DNA from: an uncultured Prevotellaceae bacterium
GTDB lineage: Bacteria > Bacteroidota > Bacteroidia > Bacteroidales > Bacteroidaceae
DNA: 44,963 nt
Assembly: GCA_900318775.1 (NCBI GenBank)
Contig: ONLY01000024.1
Location: 1-44,963, forward strand
Reading direction: 5' to 3'
In this document: positions 1 through 8,003 of the stretch, piece by piece
Numbering within the stretch: the first letter of the stretch is position 1
Layout: each line of letters opens with the position of its first letter
Notes under the pieces: generated by a model
Seen by the model: the letters and a program-made list of their open reading frames with translations, nothing else
What the model was told of the DNA's origin: nothing
The model's database searches: none
Translations under genes and position numbers: made by a program

Positions 1-107
1 ACATTTCTGTTGTGCAAGAAATATGTACAATAAAATGAATTTTGTCGCTTTGCAAGCAAAATCCCACTAAACCCTATAGGTTGCGGATTTGAGGATAAAG
101 AAAGAGC

Positions 108-905
108 ATGTCTATTGTTTTATCCGTTGTACTTATTGTTATTTTAGCTATTGGTTTCGTAGTGATGACTTTCTTATATAATCGTGAACGCCAGAAGTGT
201 GCGCAGTATAAGAAAGGAATTGCTGTACAGAAAAGTTACCTGCAGAACATGAGCCACGACATCCGGACGCCTATGAACGCGATTTGCGGATTCTCGCAGC
301 TGCTGTGCAACAGCCAGATACGCTCCATGATGTCGGAGGATGAGATTGCGGAGTATGGCGTCATCATTCAGAGCAACACCGACCTGCTGAGCACGCTGGT
401 GAATGACATTCTGGACATCTCGGATATGGAAAGCGGCAAGTATCGCCTGAACATCGGCACCTGCAATGTGAATGACGTGTGCCGCAACGCGCTCAGCACA
501 GTGAAGTTCCGCTGCCCAGATAATATAAAGATGTATATGACCTCGGAGGTGGATGACAGCTACACTATCAAGAGTGACTCGAAGCGTGTGGAGCAGGTTA
601 TCATCAACTATCTCACCAATGCGGTGAAGCATACGAGTGAGGGAGAAATTCATGTGCACGTGTCGCTGAAGGAGAAGCCCGGCATGGTGACGTTCTCTGT
701 GGCCGACACGGGCGAGGGTGTTCCTGCCGACAAGGCTGAACTGATTTTCAAGCGCTTCGAGAAGTTCAACACGTTTAATGGCGGCACGGGGCTGGGTCTT
801 GCCATCTGCCGCACCATTGCCTCGCAGCTGGGCGGTGAGGCCAAGTTGGACACTACTTATAAGCAGAAGGGCGCACGCTTCATCTTTACGCATCCTGTCG
901 GATGA
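108..905 (+). CDS. Small membrane-bound sensor histidine kinase
   Basis: This is a two-component histidine kinase that should autophosphorylate and pass phosphate to a response regulator. Residues 4-24 form one membrane segment. The H-box follows at once (SHDIRTPMNAI, His50), then an N-box (NYLTNAVKH), G1 (DTGEGVP), F-box (FKRFEKF) and G2 (GTGLGLAI). At 265 residues it has no extracellular sensor, PAS or HAMP domain, so it is a minimal kinase that may sense through the membrane segment or a partner. No response regulator is adjacent, so it is an orphan here. Its last 20 bases overlap the 3' end of the opposing lipoprotein gene. The family call is secure; the signal and partner are unknown. 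Confidence 0.9.
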   Translation: MSIVLSVVLIVILAIGFVVMTFLYNRERQKCAQYKKGIAVQKSYLQNMSHDIRTPMNAICGFSQLLCNSQIRSMMSEDEIAEYGVIIQSNTDLLSTLVNDILDISDMESGKYRLNIGTCNVNDVCRNALSTVKFRCPDNIKMYMTSEVDDSYTIKSDSKRVEQVIINYLTNAVKHTSEGEIHVHVSLKEKPGMVTFSVADTGEGVPADKAELIFKRFEKFNTFNGGTGLGLAICRTIASQLGGEAKLDTTYKQKGARFIFTHPVG

Positions 906-1860
906 CGTGCCACGCTTGCCTGAGCAGATGATAGGCAAGCACCGCAACAAGCGGGTACCCCACATAGAAGAGGGTGCTCCATGATACCAACAGATATACG
1001 AACATCGCCACACCGACGAGCTTGGCCAGATAGGTGACGCCAGGTATGAAGTAGAAGTGGTGATAGACTTCATCTGTCAAGGCGATGAAGGTGATGATGA
1101 CCAGCCATGTGGTCACCACCAATGCCGCCATGATGGGAGGAAGCACCAGCGGGTTGAGCGTAGGGTGATAATAGTATTCTTGCCAAAACTCGGGCACGAA
1201 GTTTTGGACGGAGGCATAGAGTGTGGCCATGATGGCGGTAAGCAGCAGGAAGAGGAATGGGTAGCAGCTGTTCATCTCGTCGAAGAAATGCAGGATTTGC
1301 TGCTTGCGCACTTGCTTCTTGCCCACCACTACAGCCAGGATGCCCAGCACCAGCAAGGCTGACATCCAGATAGCGCGGCTGCCAGACAAGGCGTCCAGCA
1401 TCTCGGAGATGATGTCGTCGGGGGTTGCTCCGCGCAGGAGGTCGTGCTCAGAAATCCACCCCATATTGTATTGGTTACTCGCCACTTTCACCCAGACGGA
1501 GTCAATAGAGTCGCCCGGCACTATCTTGATAGCTGCAACGGCTACGACATCCCCGCGGTACACGCGGCAGGTGTCAATCATCAGGTCGCCCTCGCGGGGA
1601 ATGAGCGTGAGCGAGTCTGCCTTGACGAGGAAGTTGAAGTTCTCGGAATAGTGGTGCGTCAGACGGAACATCAGGGAGTCTGCCTGCTGGGGAGTGAGCG
1701 CCATCTTGGTGGTGTCCTCTACGGTGGTAGTGTCCACGATGTTCACGATGGTGGGGACAGAGTCGCTGTCTTTGGGGGCTGCGCTGTCGGGTTTGGGAAC
1801 AACGCCGCCAATACAGGAGGCCACAAGGACTGAGAGGAATAGATAGACGAGCTTTTTCAT
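886..1860 (-). CDS. SH3-domain lipoprotein with C-terminal membrane segments
   Basis: This gene encodes 324 residues. The N-terminus is a lipoprotein signal with lipobox VAS-Cys16. A Ser/Asp/Thr-rich linker follows, then a region (about 75-142) resembling a bacterial SH3-like domain, ending in the typical GWI/hydrophobic pattern. The C-terminal half has four or five hydrophobic segments (about 163-180, 199-218, 236-260, 278-312), which is unusual for a lipoprotein and suggests inner-membrane anchoring. Its start overlaps the stop of the U32 gene (ATGA-type), so it is the last gene of that operon. The function is unknown; SH3-like domains often bind peptidoglycan or peptides. It converges on the histidine kinase gene with a 20-base overlap. 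Confidence 0.75.
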   Translation of the reverse strand: MKKLVYLFLSVLVASCIGGVVPKPDSAAPKDSDSVPTIVNIVDTTTVEDTTKMALTPQQADSLMFRLTHHYSENFNFLVKADSLTLIPREGDLMIDTCRVYRGDVVAVAAIKIVPGDSIDSVWVKVASNQYNMGWISEHDLLRGATPDDIISEMLDALSGSRAIWMSALLVLGILAVVVGKKQVRKQQILHFFDEMNSCYPFLFLLLTAIMATLYASVQNFVPEFWQEYYYHPTLNPLVLPPIMAALVVTTWLVIITFIALTDEVYHHFYFIPGVTYLAKLVGVAMFVYLLVSWSTLFYVGYPLVAVLAYHLLRQAWHVIRQDA

Positions 1861-3512
1861 TGCAGATAGAGTTTCATGAGGCAGTTTTTGCAGTCGAACT
1901 CAAGAGAGAATGTTGTTCCGTTGCCTAACTGGATGGCTATGGGCTTGTTCTTGAGGTGATGCGGTGTGGTGGGCTCTTTGAGGCACATGCCCGTTTGCCG
2001 CCGGATACAGTACTTGCAGATCATGACGGGTTCGCTGGTGTCGTGTGTCTCTTCGAACGGAGTGGCTGTCTCCAGCTGGATAGGGATGTGCTCCTGCCGT
2101 TCCTGCGGGTAGAACTTCAGCCGCTCGGCAGTCAGTTGCTCGGTCAGTGTCCTGCGCCAGGCACCTAGCAGGGAGGCAGGAATGAAGTAGTTCTTCTTCA
2201 GGTGCACATTCACAGCTTGCGCCTCGAAGATGGTATCGCCCAGACGGCTCAGCTGCCGCTGGATATTGGCTGTCTGGTGGGTGTGGGCGAGGTCGAAGTC
2301 TTCTTGGATGGAGAGGGAGGCTGTGAGCCCATCTTCGTCGGTCATGCTGATGTGGCCGTCATGCACGTCGATGCTGACGGCTATCTTGCGCTCGGCTGAA
2401 GGTTTAGCCAGCATCTTGTCCCACTCGGGGTCCTGGTTGCGGTAGTACTGTATGCCTTTAGCCGGACGGAACGAGGCAGCGTTGTTCACGCGGAAACCGA
2501 CGAGGCTGCCCTTGTCGATATAGCACAGTCCGTCTCCGTTGTGCAGCTGAGTGTGCAAGGTGACAGGCTCGCCCATCGACTTGGGAGTGTCGATGTTAGC
2601 ATCTGGCCGGCTGACGTCTCCAACGAATCCTCTGTTGAAGCTTTTCCGCACATCGGGCTGAAACTTCAGATGCACTTGGCCTGAGGAAGCGCGACAGAAG
2701 AGGTCGGGGTGCTTGGCAATGACCTTATCAAGCGCCTGTGAGTAGGCTGCGGTCACGTTCTTCACATAGTCAACGTCCTTCAGACGGCCTTCTATCTTCA
2801 GCGATGCAGCTCCTGCCATCAGGAGCTCTTCCAAGTGGTCCAGTTGGCAGTTGTCCCTGAGAGAGAGCAAGTGCTTGTTGCGCATGACGGTCTTTCCGTC
2901 CACCTGCAGGTCAAAGGCCATTCGGCACACTTGTGCGCATTCGCCTCGGTTGGCGCTTCGCCTGAATAGAGCTTCGCTGGCGTTGCATCGCCCGCTGAGG
3001 CACACGCATAATGCTCCGTGCACAAAGACTTCGAGTTTTGTGTCGGGGCATTGCTGATGTATGTCGGCGATTTCCTCGCAGGTGAGCTCGCGGGCCAGCA
3101 CCACTTGAGGGAAGCCTAAATTGGCCAACATCCGCACCTTTTCTGGCGTGCGGTTGTCCATCTGTGTGCTGGCGTGTAGCGGGATAGGGGGAAGGTGGAG
3201 CGACAGGATGCGGAGGTCTTGAATGATGAGCGCATCGGTGCCAATCTCGTAGAGCTGCCAGATGAGCCGCTCTACTTCCTGCATCTCTTTCTCCAGGAGG
3301 AGCGTGTTGACGGTGACGTACACCTTTGCCTTGTAGAGGTGCGCGTAGCGGATGAGCCGCTCGATGTCCTCCACGCTGTTGCCGGCAGCGGCGCGCGCCC
3401 CCCATGCACGGGCACCTATATAGACAGCATCAGCACCGTGCCTGATGGCCTCGATGCCAATGTCTGCTGTCTTTGCCGGAGCGAGGAGTTCTATCTTTTT
3501 CATTTTGCTCAT
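1857..3512 (-). CDS. Peptidase U32 family protein (RlhA/TrhP-like)
   Basis: This 551-residue protein belongs to the U32 family. The signature lies at residues 161-179 (EVFVHGALC, then CLSGRCNAS), with further cysteines at 192 and 196. The N-terminus (ELLAPAKT) is typical. The C-terminal part has another Cys cluster (CKYC near residue 497 and CKNC close to the end). Although named collagenase-like, studied bacterial members (RlhA, TrhP) are needed for hydroxylation of 23S rRNA or tRNA wobble uridine, probably with prephenate as cofactor source; the Cys-rich ends suggest a metal or Fe-S site. Which RNA this paralogue acts on cannot be told by eye. It lies 66 bases after metA and overlaps the next gene by four bases. 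Confidence 0.88.
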   Translation of the reverse strand: MSKMKKIELLAPAKTADIGIEAIRHGADAVYIGARAWGARAAAGNSVEDIERLIRYAHLYKAKVYVTVNTLLLEKEMQEVERLIWQLYEIGTDALIIQDLRILSLHLPPIPLHASTQMDNRTPEKVRMLANLGFPQVVLARELTCEEIADIHQQCPDTKLEVFVHGALCVCLSGRCNASEALFRRSANRGECAQVCRMAFDLQVDGKTVMRNKHLLSLRDNCQLDHLEELLMAGAASLKIEGRLKDVDYVKNVTAAYSQALDKVIAKHPDLFCRASSGQVHLKFQPDVRKSFNRGFVGDVSRPDANIDTPKSMGEPVTLHTQLHNGDGLCYIDKGSLVGFRVNNAASFRPAKGIQYYRNQDPEWDKMLAKPSAERKIAVSIDVHDGHISMTDEDGLTASLSIQEDFDLAHTHQTANIQRQLSRLGDTIFEAQAVNVHLKKNYFIPASLLGAWRRTLTEQLTAERLKFYPQERQEHIPIQLETATPFEETHDTSEPVMICKYCIRRQTGMCLKEPTTPHHLKNKPIAIQLGNGTTFSLEFDCKNCLMKLYLQ

Positions 3513-3578
3513 CTTTAGCTCCCGAGTTTTTATCGTTTATGGGATACTTGTCAATTCCCGATTGCCAGTCGTCTGTTC

Positions 3579-4496
3579 TTAGTTGATGTCGTTGATGTTG
3601 AACGGCGTCTCTTGATATACGTAGTAGTTCAGCCAGTTGGTGTAGAGCAAGTTGGCTGCTGCCCGCCATTTCACGATGGGGTGTTTCTTGGGGTCGCCGC
3701 CTGGATAGTAGTTCTTAGGCTTGTTGATGGGGAGTCCCTTCTTCAGGTCGCGCTTGTATTCTCCGTCGAGTGTCAGCGGCGAATATTCCAAGTGGCAGGT
3801 GATGAAGAACTCTCTGCCGTTGCGGGCTTCTACGATGGTCACGCCTGCCTGAGGGCTCTCAGCGATGATGTGCAGTCCCGGCACCTTCTCGATGTCCTTG
3901 CGCAGCACGGTGCAGTGCCGGCTGTGAGGAGCGTAGAATTCGTCGTCAAATCCTCTGAAGATAGGCAGCTCGGGGGCCTGCATATGATGCTTGAACACAC
4001 CGAAGACCTTATGAGGCGTGTTGTGCTTGGGCACATTGTAGAAGTGGTATAGTCCTGCAAAGGCTGCCCAGCATACATAGATGGTGCTTGTCACGTGGTT
4101 GTGTGCCCAGTCAAACACCTCTTGCAGCTCCTTCCAGTAGGTCACCTCCTCATAGCTGATGAACTCCAGCGGGGCTCCTGTCACAATCAGGCCGTCATAC
4201 TTCTCCTTCTTCATGTCCTCGAAGTTGCGGTAGAACGCCATCATGTGCTCCACGGGCGTGTTCTTGCTCGTGTGCGACTTGATTTTCATGAACTCTACCT
4301 TGATTTGAAGGGCTGAGTTCGAGAGGATGCGGATGAAGTCGGTCTCTGTTGTGATTTTCAGCGGCATGAGGTTGAGCACGGCCAAGCGGAGCGGACGAAT
4401 CTGCTGACTGTCCGCCCGTTTGTAGCCCATCGTGAAGATGTTCTCATGCTTCAGTTCATCGATGGCTGGAAGCTGATCTGGTAGAATGAGAGGCAT
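3579..4496 (-). CDS. metA: Homoserine O-acyltransferase MetA, probably acetyl-CoA specific
   Basis: This 305-residue enzyme activates homoserine for methionine synthesis by O-acylation. The catalytic residues fall at the textbook positions: nucleophile Cys142 (STIYVCWAAF), His235 and Glu237 (CHLEY). Residue 111, in GAPLEF, is Glu. In characterised MetA proteins Gly111 goes with succinyl-CoA and Glu111 with acetyl-CoA, so O-acetylhomoserine is the likely product despite the common 'succinyltransferase' label. The start codon overlaps the leuB stop by one base (TAATG), which implies translational coupling. The family is certain; acyl donor choice is inferred from one residue. Confidence 0.95.
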   Translation of the reverse strand: MPLILPDQLPAIDELKHENIFTMGYKRADSQQIRPLRLAVLNLMPLKITTETDFIRILSNSALQIKVEFMKIKSHTSKNTPVEHMMAFYRNFEDMKKEKYDGLIVTGAPLEFISYEEVTYWKELQEVFDWAHNHVTSTIYVCWAAFAGLYHFYNVPKHNTPHKVFGVFKHHMQAPELPIFRGFDDEFYAPHSRHCTVLRKDIEKVPGLHIIAESPQAGVTIVEARNGREFFITCHLEYSPLTLDGEYKRDLKKGLPINKPKNYYPGGDPKKHPIVKWRAAANLLYTNWLNYYVYQETPFNINDIN

Positions 4497-5557
4497 TACT
4501 TGTTCTTGATATAATCAACAATCCACTGGCCCACTTCCTTCGTGCCGTACTTTGCGCCGCCTTCTACTTGGATTTCGGGAGTGCGGACGTTCTGGTCGAG
4601 CGAAGCGTTTACAGCCTCACGAATCAGCGCGCCCTCTTCCTTCAAGTCGAAGTACTCGAAAAGCATGGCTGCAGAGAGAATCTGTGCCAGAGGATTTGCA
4701 ATGTTCAGACCCTTAGCCTGTGGCCAGCTGCCGTGAATAGGCTCAAACACAGGTGTGTGCTCGCCGGTTGATGCGGATGGGAGCAGGCCCATAGAGCCGG
4801 TGATGCAGCTGCCCTCGTCGGTGAGGATGTCGCCAAAGGTGTTCTCTGTCACCATCACGTCGAAGAACTTGGGTTCCTGAATCATGCGCATAGAGGCGTT
4901 GTCCACATACATGAAGTCGGTAGTCACGTCGGGATACTGAGGTGCCATTTCCTGAGCAACAGCACGCCACAGACGGCTTGATGCCAGCACGTTGGCCTTG
5001 TCCACAACGGTGAGGTGCTTTCTGCGCTGACGTGCATACTGGTAGGCAACCTTCAAGATGCGCTCCACTTCTGCACGAGTGTAGGCGTTGGTGTCATAAG
5101 CGTAGTCGTTGCCCTCTTTCTTCTCTCCGAAGTACATGCCGCCAGTCAACTCGCGGATGCAGATGAAGTCGGCGCCGCGCACGAGCTCGTCCTTCAGTGG
5201 AGACTTGTGCACCAGACAGTCGAAGGTGGTGACAGGACGGATGTTGGCATACAGGCCCAGCTTCTTTCTCATGGCCAGCAGACCCTGCTCGGGACGCACC
5301 TTTGCGTTGGGGTTGTTGTCGAACTTGGGGTCGCCTACTGATGCAAACAGCACAGCGTCAGCTTCCATGCAGGTCTGGAAGGTCTCCTCAGGGAATGGGT
5401 CGCCCACTTCATCGATGGCGTGAGCGCCGCAAAGGGCCTCTTTGTAGCTTACTTCGTGTCCAAACTTCTCTGCGATGGCGTTGCAGACTGCTACGCCCTG
5501 TTCCATAATCTCTGGTCCGATTCCGTCACCGGCCAGAACTGCGATTTTCAGTTTCAT
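4496..5557 (-). CDS. leuB: 3-isopropylmalate dehydrogenase
   Basis: LeuB oxidatively decarboxylates 3-isopropylmalate with NAD+ in leucine synthesis. The 353-residue length is standard. Recognisable segments are the N-terminal [11 protein letters not shown], the conserved [12 protein letters not shown] around the active site, VDKANVL with the catalytic Lys, and the nucleotide-binding GLLPSAS and EPIHGSWP regions near the C-terminus. leuA, leuC and leuD are not in the window, so leuB is separated from the rest of its pathway and sits between a ThiD-like kinase (14-base gap) and metA (one-base overlap). Confidence 0.96.
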   Translation of the reverse strand: MKLKIAVLAGDGIGPEIMEQGVAVCNAIAEKFGHEVSYKEALCGAHAIDEVGDPFPEETFQTCMEADAVLFASVGDPKFDNNPNAKVRPEQGLLAMRKKLGLYANIRPVTTFDCLVHKSPLKDELVRGADFICIRELTGGMYFGEKKEGNDYAYDTNAYTRAEVERILKVAYQYARQRRKHLTVVDKANVLASSRLWRAVAQEMAPQYPDVTTDFMYVDNASMRMIQEPKFFDVMVTENTFGDILTDEGSCITGSMGLLPSASTGEHTPVFEPIHGSWPQAKGLNIANPLAQILSAAMLFEYFDLKEEGALIREAVNASLDQNVRTPEIQVEGGAKYGTKEVGQWIVDYIKNK

Positions 5558-5571
5558 TTCTTTATGTTGTT

Positions 5572-6426
5572 TTAGTTATAGATTCTTTCGTGCACTACTT
5601 TGTCTTCCATGAAACATGGATGCACTGGGCCATATCCGTGTCCGAATTCGTATTCAGCGCCTAGGGCGATGGCCCGGCTGATGAACTCTTCGCCTTTTTC
5701 CACAGCCTCAGACAGGCTGTAGCCTTTGGCCAGATAGGTGGCGATGGCGGAGGAGAACGAGTCGCCCGTTCCGTTCACGTTATGGGTGGGGATGCGGTGC
5801 TTCCTGAACTCTTTCACCTCCCCAGTCTCTGCGTTGTAGAGGAAATCGGACAGCATTTCTTGTGGCGATGTGCCTTTCCCCGCAAAGGTTTGGCTCTGCA
5901 TGCTCTTGATGATGACGCTGTTGCCCCATTGCCCCAGTTCCTTGATGTCTTCGGTGATGTTTGTTATTTTGCGTTTCAGCAGCACTTCTGCCTCGCGGAA
6001 GTTGGGGGTGATAAGCGTAGCCAAAGGGAAAAGCATTTTCTTGTAGGCTCCAATGCTCTCGTCGCTCACCAGCTGCACACCGTTGCTGTCTACAATTACG
6101 GGGTCAATCACTTTCTGCACGTTCGAGTGGCGCTGCAGCACGCCTGCTACTCCCTGAATAATCTCTGCTGTGGGCAGCACGCCGGTCTTGATGCATTGGG
6201 CGCCCACATCGTCCAAGAAGGATTCTGCTTGGCTCACTACCAGCTCAGCCGACATGGGTGTCACGCTTTTTACTCTTCTGGTGTCCTCGTCCACGATGCC
6301 CGTCAGCGCGCATGCAGCATAGCCTCCGCAAGCTGTTATGGCCTTGATGTCGGCTTGCATGCCGGCACTGCCCAGAGGCTCACTGCCTGCTATCACGAAC
6401 ACGATATTCAGTTGCTTCTTTCCCAT
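5572..6426 (-). CDS. ThiD/PdxK-type pyrimidine or pyridoxal kinase
   Basis: This is a ribokinase-fold kinase of the hydroxymethylpyrimidine/pyridoxal kinase group, 284 residues. It has [16 protein letters not shown] near the N-terminus (canonical ThiD has AGSD), [19 protein letters not shown] and the catalytic anion-hole motif [10 protein letters not shown] with Asp222. It therefore looks catalytically intact. The segment normally reading like QNT in ThiD is VDEDT here, so pyridoxal/pyridoxamine may be the substrate rather than HMP. It is the first gene of the leuB-metA-U32 operon, behind a TACCTTTGC promoter. Compare the degenerate paralogue fused to AraC at 26434-27330. Confidence 0.82.
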   Translation of the reverse strand: MGKKQLNIVFVIAGSEPLGSAGMQADIKAITACGGYAACALTGIVDEDTRRVKSVTPMSAELVVSQAESFLDDVGAQCIKTGVLPTAEIIQGVAGVLQRHSNVQKVIDPVIVDSNGVQLVSDESIGAYKKMLFPLATLITPNFREAEVLLKRKITNITEDIKELGQWGNSVIIKSMQSQTFAGKGTSPQEMLSDFLYNAETGEVKEFRKHRIPTHNVNGTGDSFSSAIATYLAKGYSLSEAVEKGEEFISRAIALGAEYEFGHGYGPVHPCFMEDKVVHERIYN

Positions 6427-6443
6427 TCAGTTGCTATTTGTGT

Positions 6444-6452
6444 GCAAAGGTA
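6444..6452 (-). promoter_or_regulatory. -7 element for the thiD-like/leuB/metA operon
   Basis: The minus strand reads TACCTTTGC, a perfect match to the Bacteroidetes -7 consensus TAnnTTTG, with the ATG less than 20 bases downstream. No clear -33 TTTG is visible in the AT-rich upstream sequence. Confidence 0.65.
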
Positions 6453-6593
6453 CCATTTTTTATTATATTATATAAGTATAAGTAAAAGAAAAAGTGTCTT
6501 TTTGACTACTAAGACGCTAAAAAGGCAAACGGAAGTGTGTGTGTGAACGCTGCCGTTTGCCTTTTGTTGTTTCTTTCTTCGTCCCTCTGCTGT

Positions 6594-7088
6594 TTATGCG
6601 TCGGCAAAGACTTTTCCGTCGCTGAGTGTGACCTGAAGCTTGGTGTACTCGCAGTGGAAATCGTTCTTCAGGCGGTCGAGATAGCGTGCGCTTTCCCATT
6701 TGCACATGGGCAGGTCGTGCAGCAGATAGTTGCCGCAAGTGTCGGGAGTGGTGGCTGGCACTTCTGTCTGCGTGAGAATCCACTCGAGGCACTCGATGGT
6801 CAAGCGGCGCATGTCCTCTGGGGTGTAGGTTCCTGTCATGATGATGTACATGCCGGTGAGGCATCCCATAGGACCTACATATACCACATCCTCTTTCGCT
6901 TCAGAGTTGCGGAACCAAGTGGCCATCAGGTGCTCGATGCTGTGCATAGCTGCTGGCGCTACGGCTGGCTCCTTGTTGGGCTCCGTGATGCGGAGGTCGA
7001 AAGTGGTGAAACCCTTATCTACGCGCGACACGTAGATGCCTGGCTTCAGTTTGGTGTGGTCGATGGTGAAACTTTGTATGACTTCCAT
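6594..7088 (-). CDS. luxS: S-ribosylhomocysteine lyase (AI-2 synthase)
   Basis: LuxS cleaves S-ribosylhomocysteine to homocysteine and DPD, the precursor of autoinducer-2, in the activated methyl cycle. The protein is 164 residues from the ATG at 7086-7088; longer upstream readings in the same frame lack LuxS similarity. The metal site is intact: His49 and His53 in HSIEH and Cys118 in DTCGNY. The catalytic Cys76 sits in GPMGCLTG. A perfect promoter lies about 85 bases upstream. The homocysteine it releases feeds methionine synthesis, for which metA is nearby. No pfs (SAH nucleosidase) gene is adjacent. Confidence 0.96.
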   Translation of the reverse strand: MEVIQSFTIDHTKLKPGIYVSRVDKGFTTFDLRITEPNKEPAVAPAAMHSIEHLMATWFRNSEAKEDVVYVGPMGCLTGMYIIMTGTYTPEDMRRLTIECLEWILTQTEVPATTPDTCGNYLLHDLPMCKWESARYLDRLKNDFHCEYTKLQVTLSDGKVFADA

Positions 7089-7172
7089 AATGCTATTGTT
7101 GTTTGAGTGTAAATGATCTTGTTTGTTGTCGAAACGGTGCTTGCGTTTTGGACTGTCCGGTTCTTTGGTGCT

Positions 7173-7206
7173 GCAAAGATACGAAATAATCTGTTTACGC
7201 GCCAAA
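7173..7206 (-). promoter_or_regulatory. luxS promoter
   Basis: On the minus strand TATCTTTGC (7173-7181) is preceded 21 bases upstream by TTTG (7203-7206), matching the Bacteroidetes -7/-33 pair. It gives luxS a leader of roughly 80 bases. Confidence 0.65.
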
Positions 7207-7227
7207 GAGAGGAGTGGTGTAAAAGCG

Positions 7228-7308
7228 AAAAAGCGCGAATCTCACGACTCACGCTTTTCTGTTCTCAATAAGTATTAATTTTTTTTAAGGTAAAAAGATT
7301 GTTTTTAG
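7228..7308 (-). ncRNA. Candidate small RNA upstream of luxS
   Basis: A second complete promoter (7315-7347) points the same way as luxS. About 50 bases downstream comes an inverted repeat AAAAGCG...CGCTTTT (arms 7229-7235 and 7252-7258), followed on the minus strand by T-rich sequence. This would give a transcript of about 80 nucleotides ending before the luxS promoter. The alternative is a tandem upstream promoter for luxS with partial attenuation. No coding potential is evident. Confidence 0.3.
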
Positions 7309-7314
7309 GATGTT

Positions 7315-7347
7315 GCAAAGGTATGGACTTTTGTGTTCTTAAACAAA
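7315..7347 (-). promoter_or_regulatory. Second minus-strand promoter upstream of luxS
   Basis: The minus strand has TACCTTTGC (7315-7323) with TTTG 20 bases upstream (7344-7347), both perfect. It lies about 140 bases before the luxS promoter and may drive a small RNA or a longer luxS transcript. Confidence 0.55.
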
Positions 7348-8003
7348 TTTTAAAACATGTTTCTTAACATCTGTGCACGAACACAATGCCATTTTTCTGT
7401 TTTTTTTACGAAATGGGGCCTTTTCTTGAATGTTTCACATCTCTCTTTTGCCGCTTTTCTGTCCATTGTGGGTACAGGAAGTGGTCTGTGAGGATATCGT
7501 GTTCGCTTTCCCATCTGCATTGTTTTCGTGTCCGGCACCGCTCTTCTTGCACGTTGGCAGCGGTCTGAGTCACACCGGCACCCTCGGTCTGAGTCACACC
7601 GGCATGGTCGGTCTGAGTCACACCGATTTTTGGGGTGTGAGGGCGGCAATATTCTTTTTCGTCTTTATGTGAATGAATACAGGCCTCTGTGGTTTGATGA
7701 GGAGGCCCTTTGAGGGTATGTTGAAACAACAAGGTGCTATATATACAGGCCGGGTTGTGAAGTTCTTCCCGCGTGGGTTAAAGGCAATAAAAATGAGCTT
7801 TTTGTCGTTTGTGTAGTGTTGTAGAATAGGATGTGAAAAAGCTGGCAGAAATGAAAGAGATAGCAGTCTTTTTTTTGCTTTCCATTGAATTTGTTGTGAC
7901 GGTTCCGATTCTCAAGTGTATGCAGTGTCAGAAAGGGATCAATGACGTCAAGATGCTTTTGAGAGTGAAAACCAAATAGAGCAACAATCAACTCATAAAG
8001 AAT
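7348..8003. other. Gene-free gap between luxS promoters and the lipoprotein/sigma operon
   Basis: No convincing gene is present. Short open frames here have biased composition and no family resemblance. The only clear structure is the three-unit repeat at 7562-7624. I found no consensus TAnnTTTG promoter facing the gene at 8004, which may mean it is read by an alternative sigma factor, possibly the ECF factor of the same operon. Confidence 0.6.
7562..7635. repeat. Three-unit, 24-bp-period intergenic cassette (copy 1)
   Basis: The 15-mer GGTCTGAGTCACACC occurs three times in the same orientation (7562-7576, 7586-7600, 7610-7624), separated by 9-bp spacers GGCACCCTC and GGCATGGTC, and ends in GATTTTTGGGG. 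The 15-mer is one base off a perfect dyad, GGTGTGA-G-TCACACC. The same 15-mer, the same two spacers (one with one change) and a similar tail recur at 19220-19292. Confidence 0.85.

Noticed and set aside
174..1073. A 299-residue open frame antisense to the histidine kinase.
   Set aside because: It covers the kinase H-box and ATPase motifs on the other strand and has no recognisable features.
6427..6593. A possible TPP riboswitch before the ThiD-like operon.
   Set aside because: The leader after the promoter is under 20 bases, and no CTGAGA-type conserved core was seen on either strand.
7089..7205. An N-terminal extension of LuxS of 39 residues.
   Set aside because: It overlaps the luxS promoter, and the family begins at the chosen methionine.
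7350..7732. Open frames with repeated peptides (CDSDR- and GVTQT-type) over the 7.5-kb repeat.
   Set aside because: The periodic peptides are translations of the 24-bp cassette, open in more than one frame because 24 is a multiple of three. There is no promoter, start context or family similarity, and a cassette elsewhere has a 23-bp step that breaks the frame.
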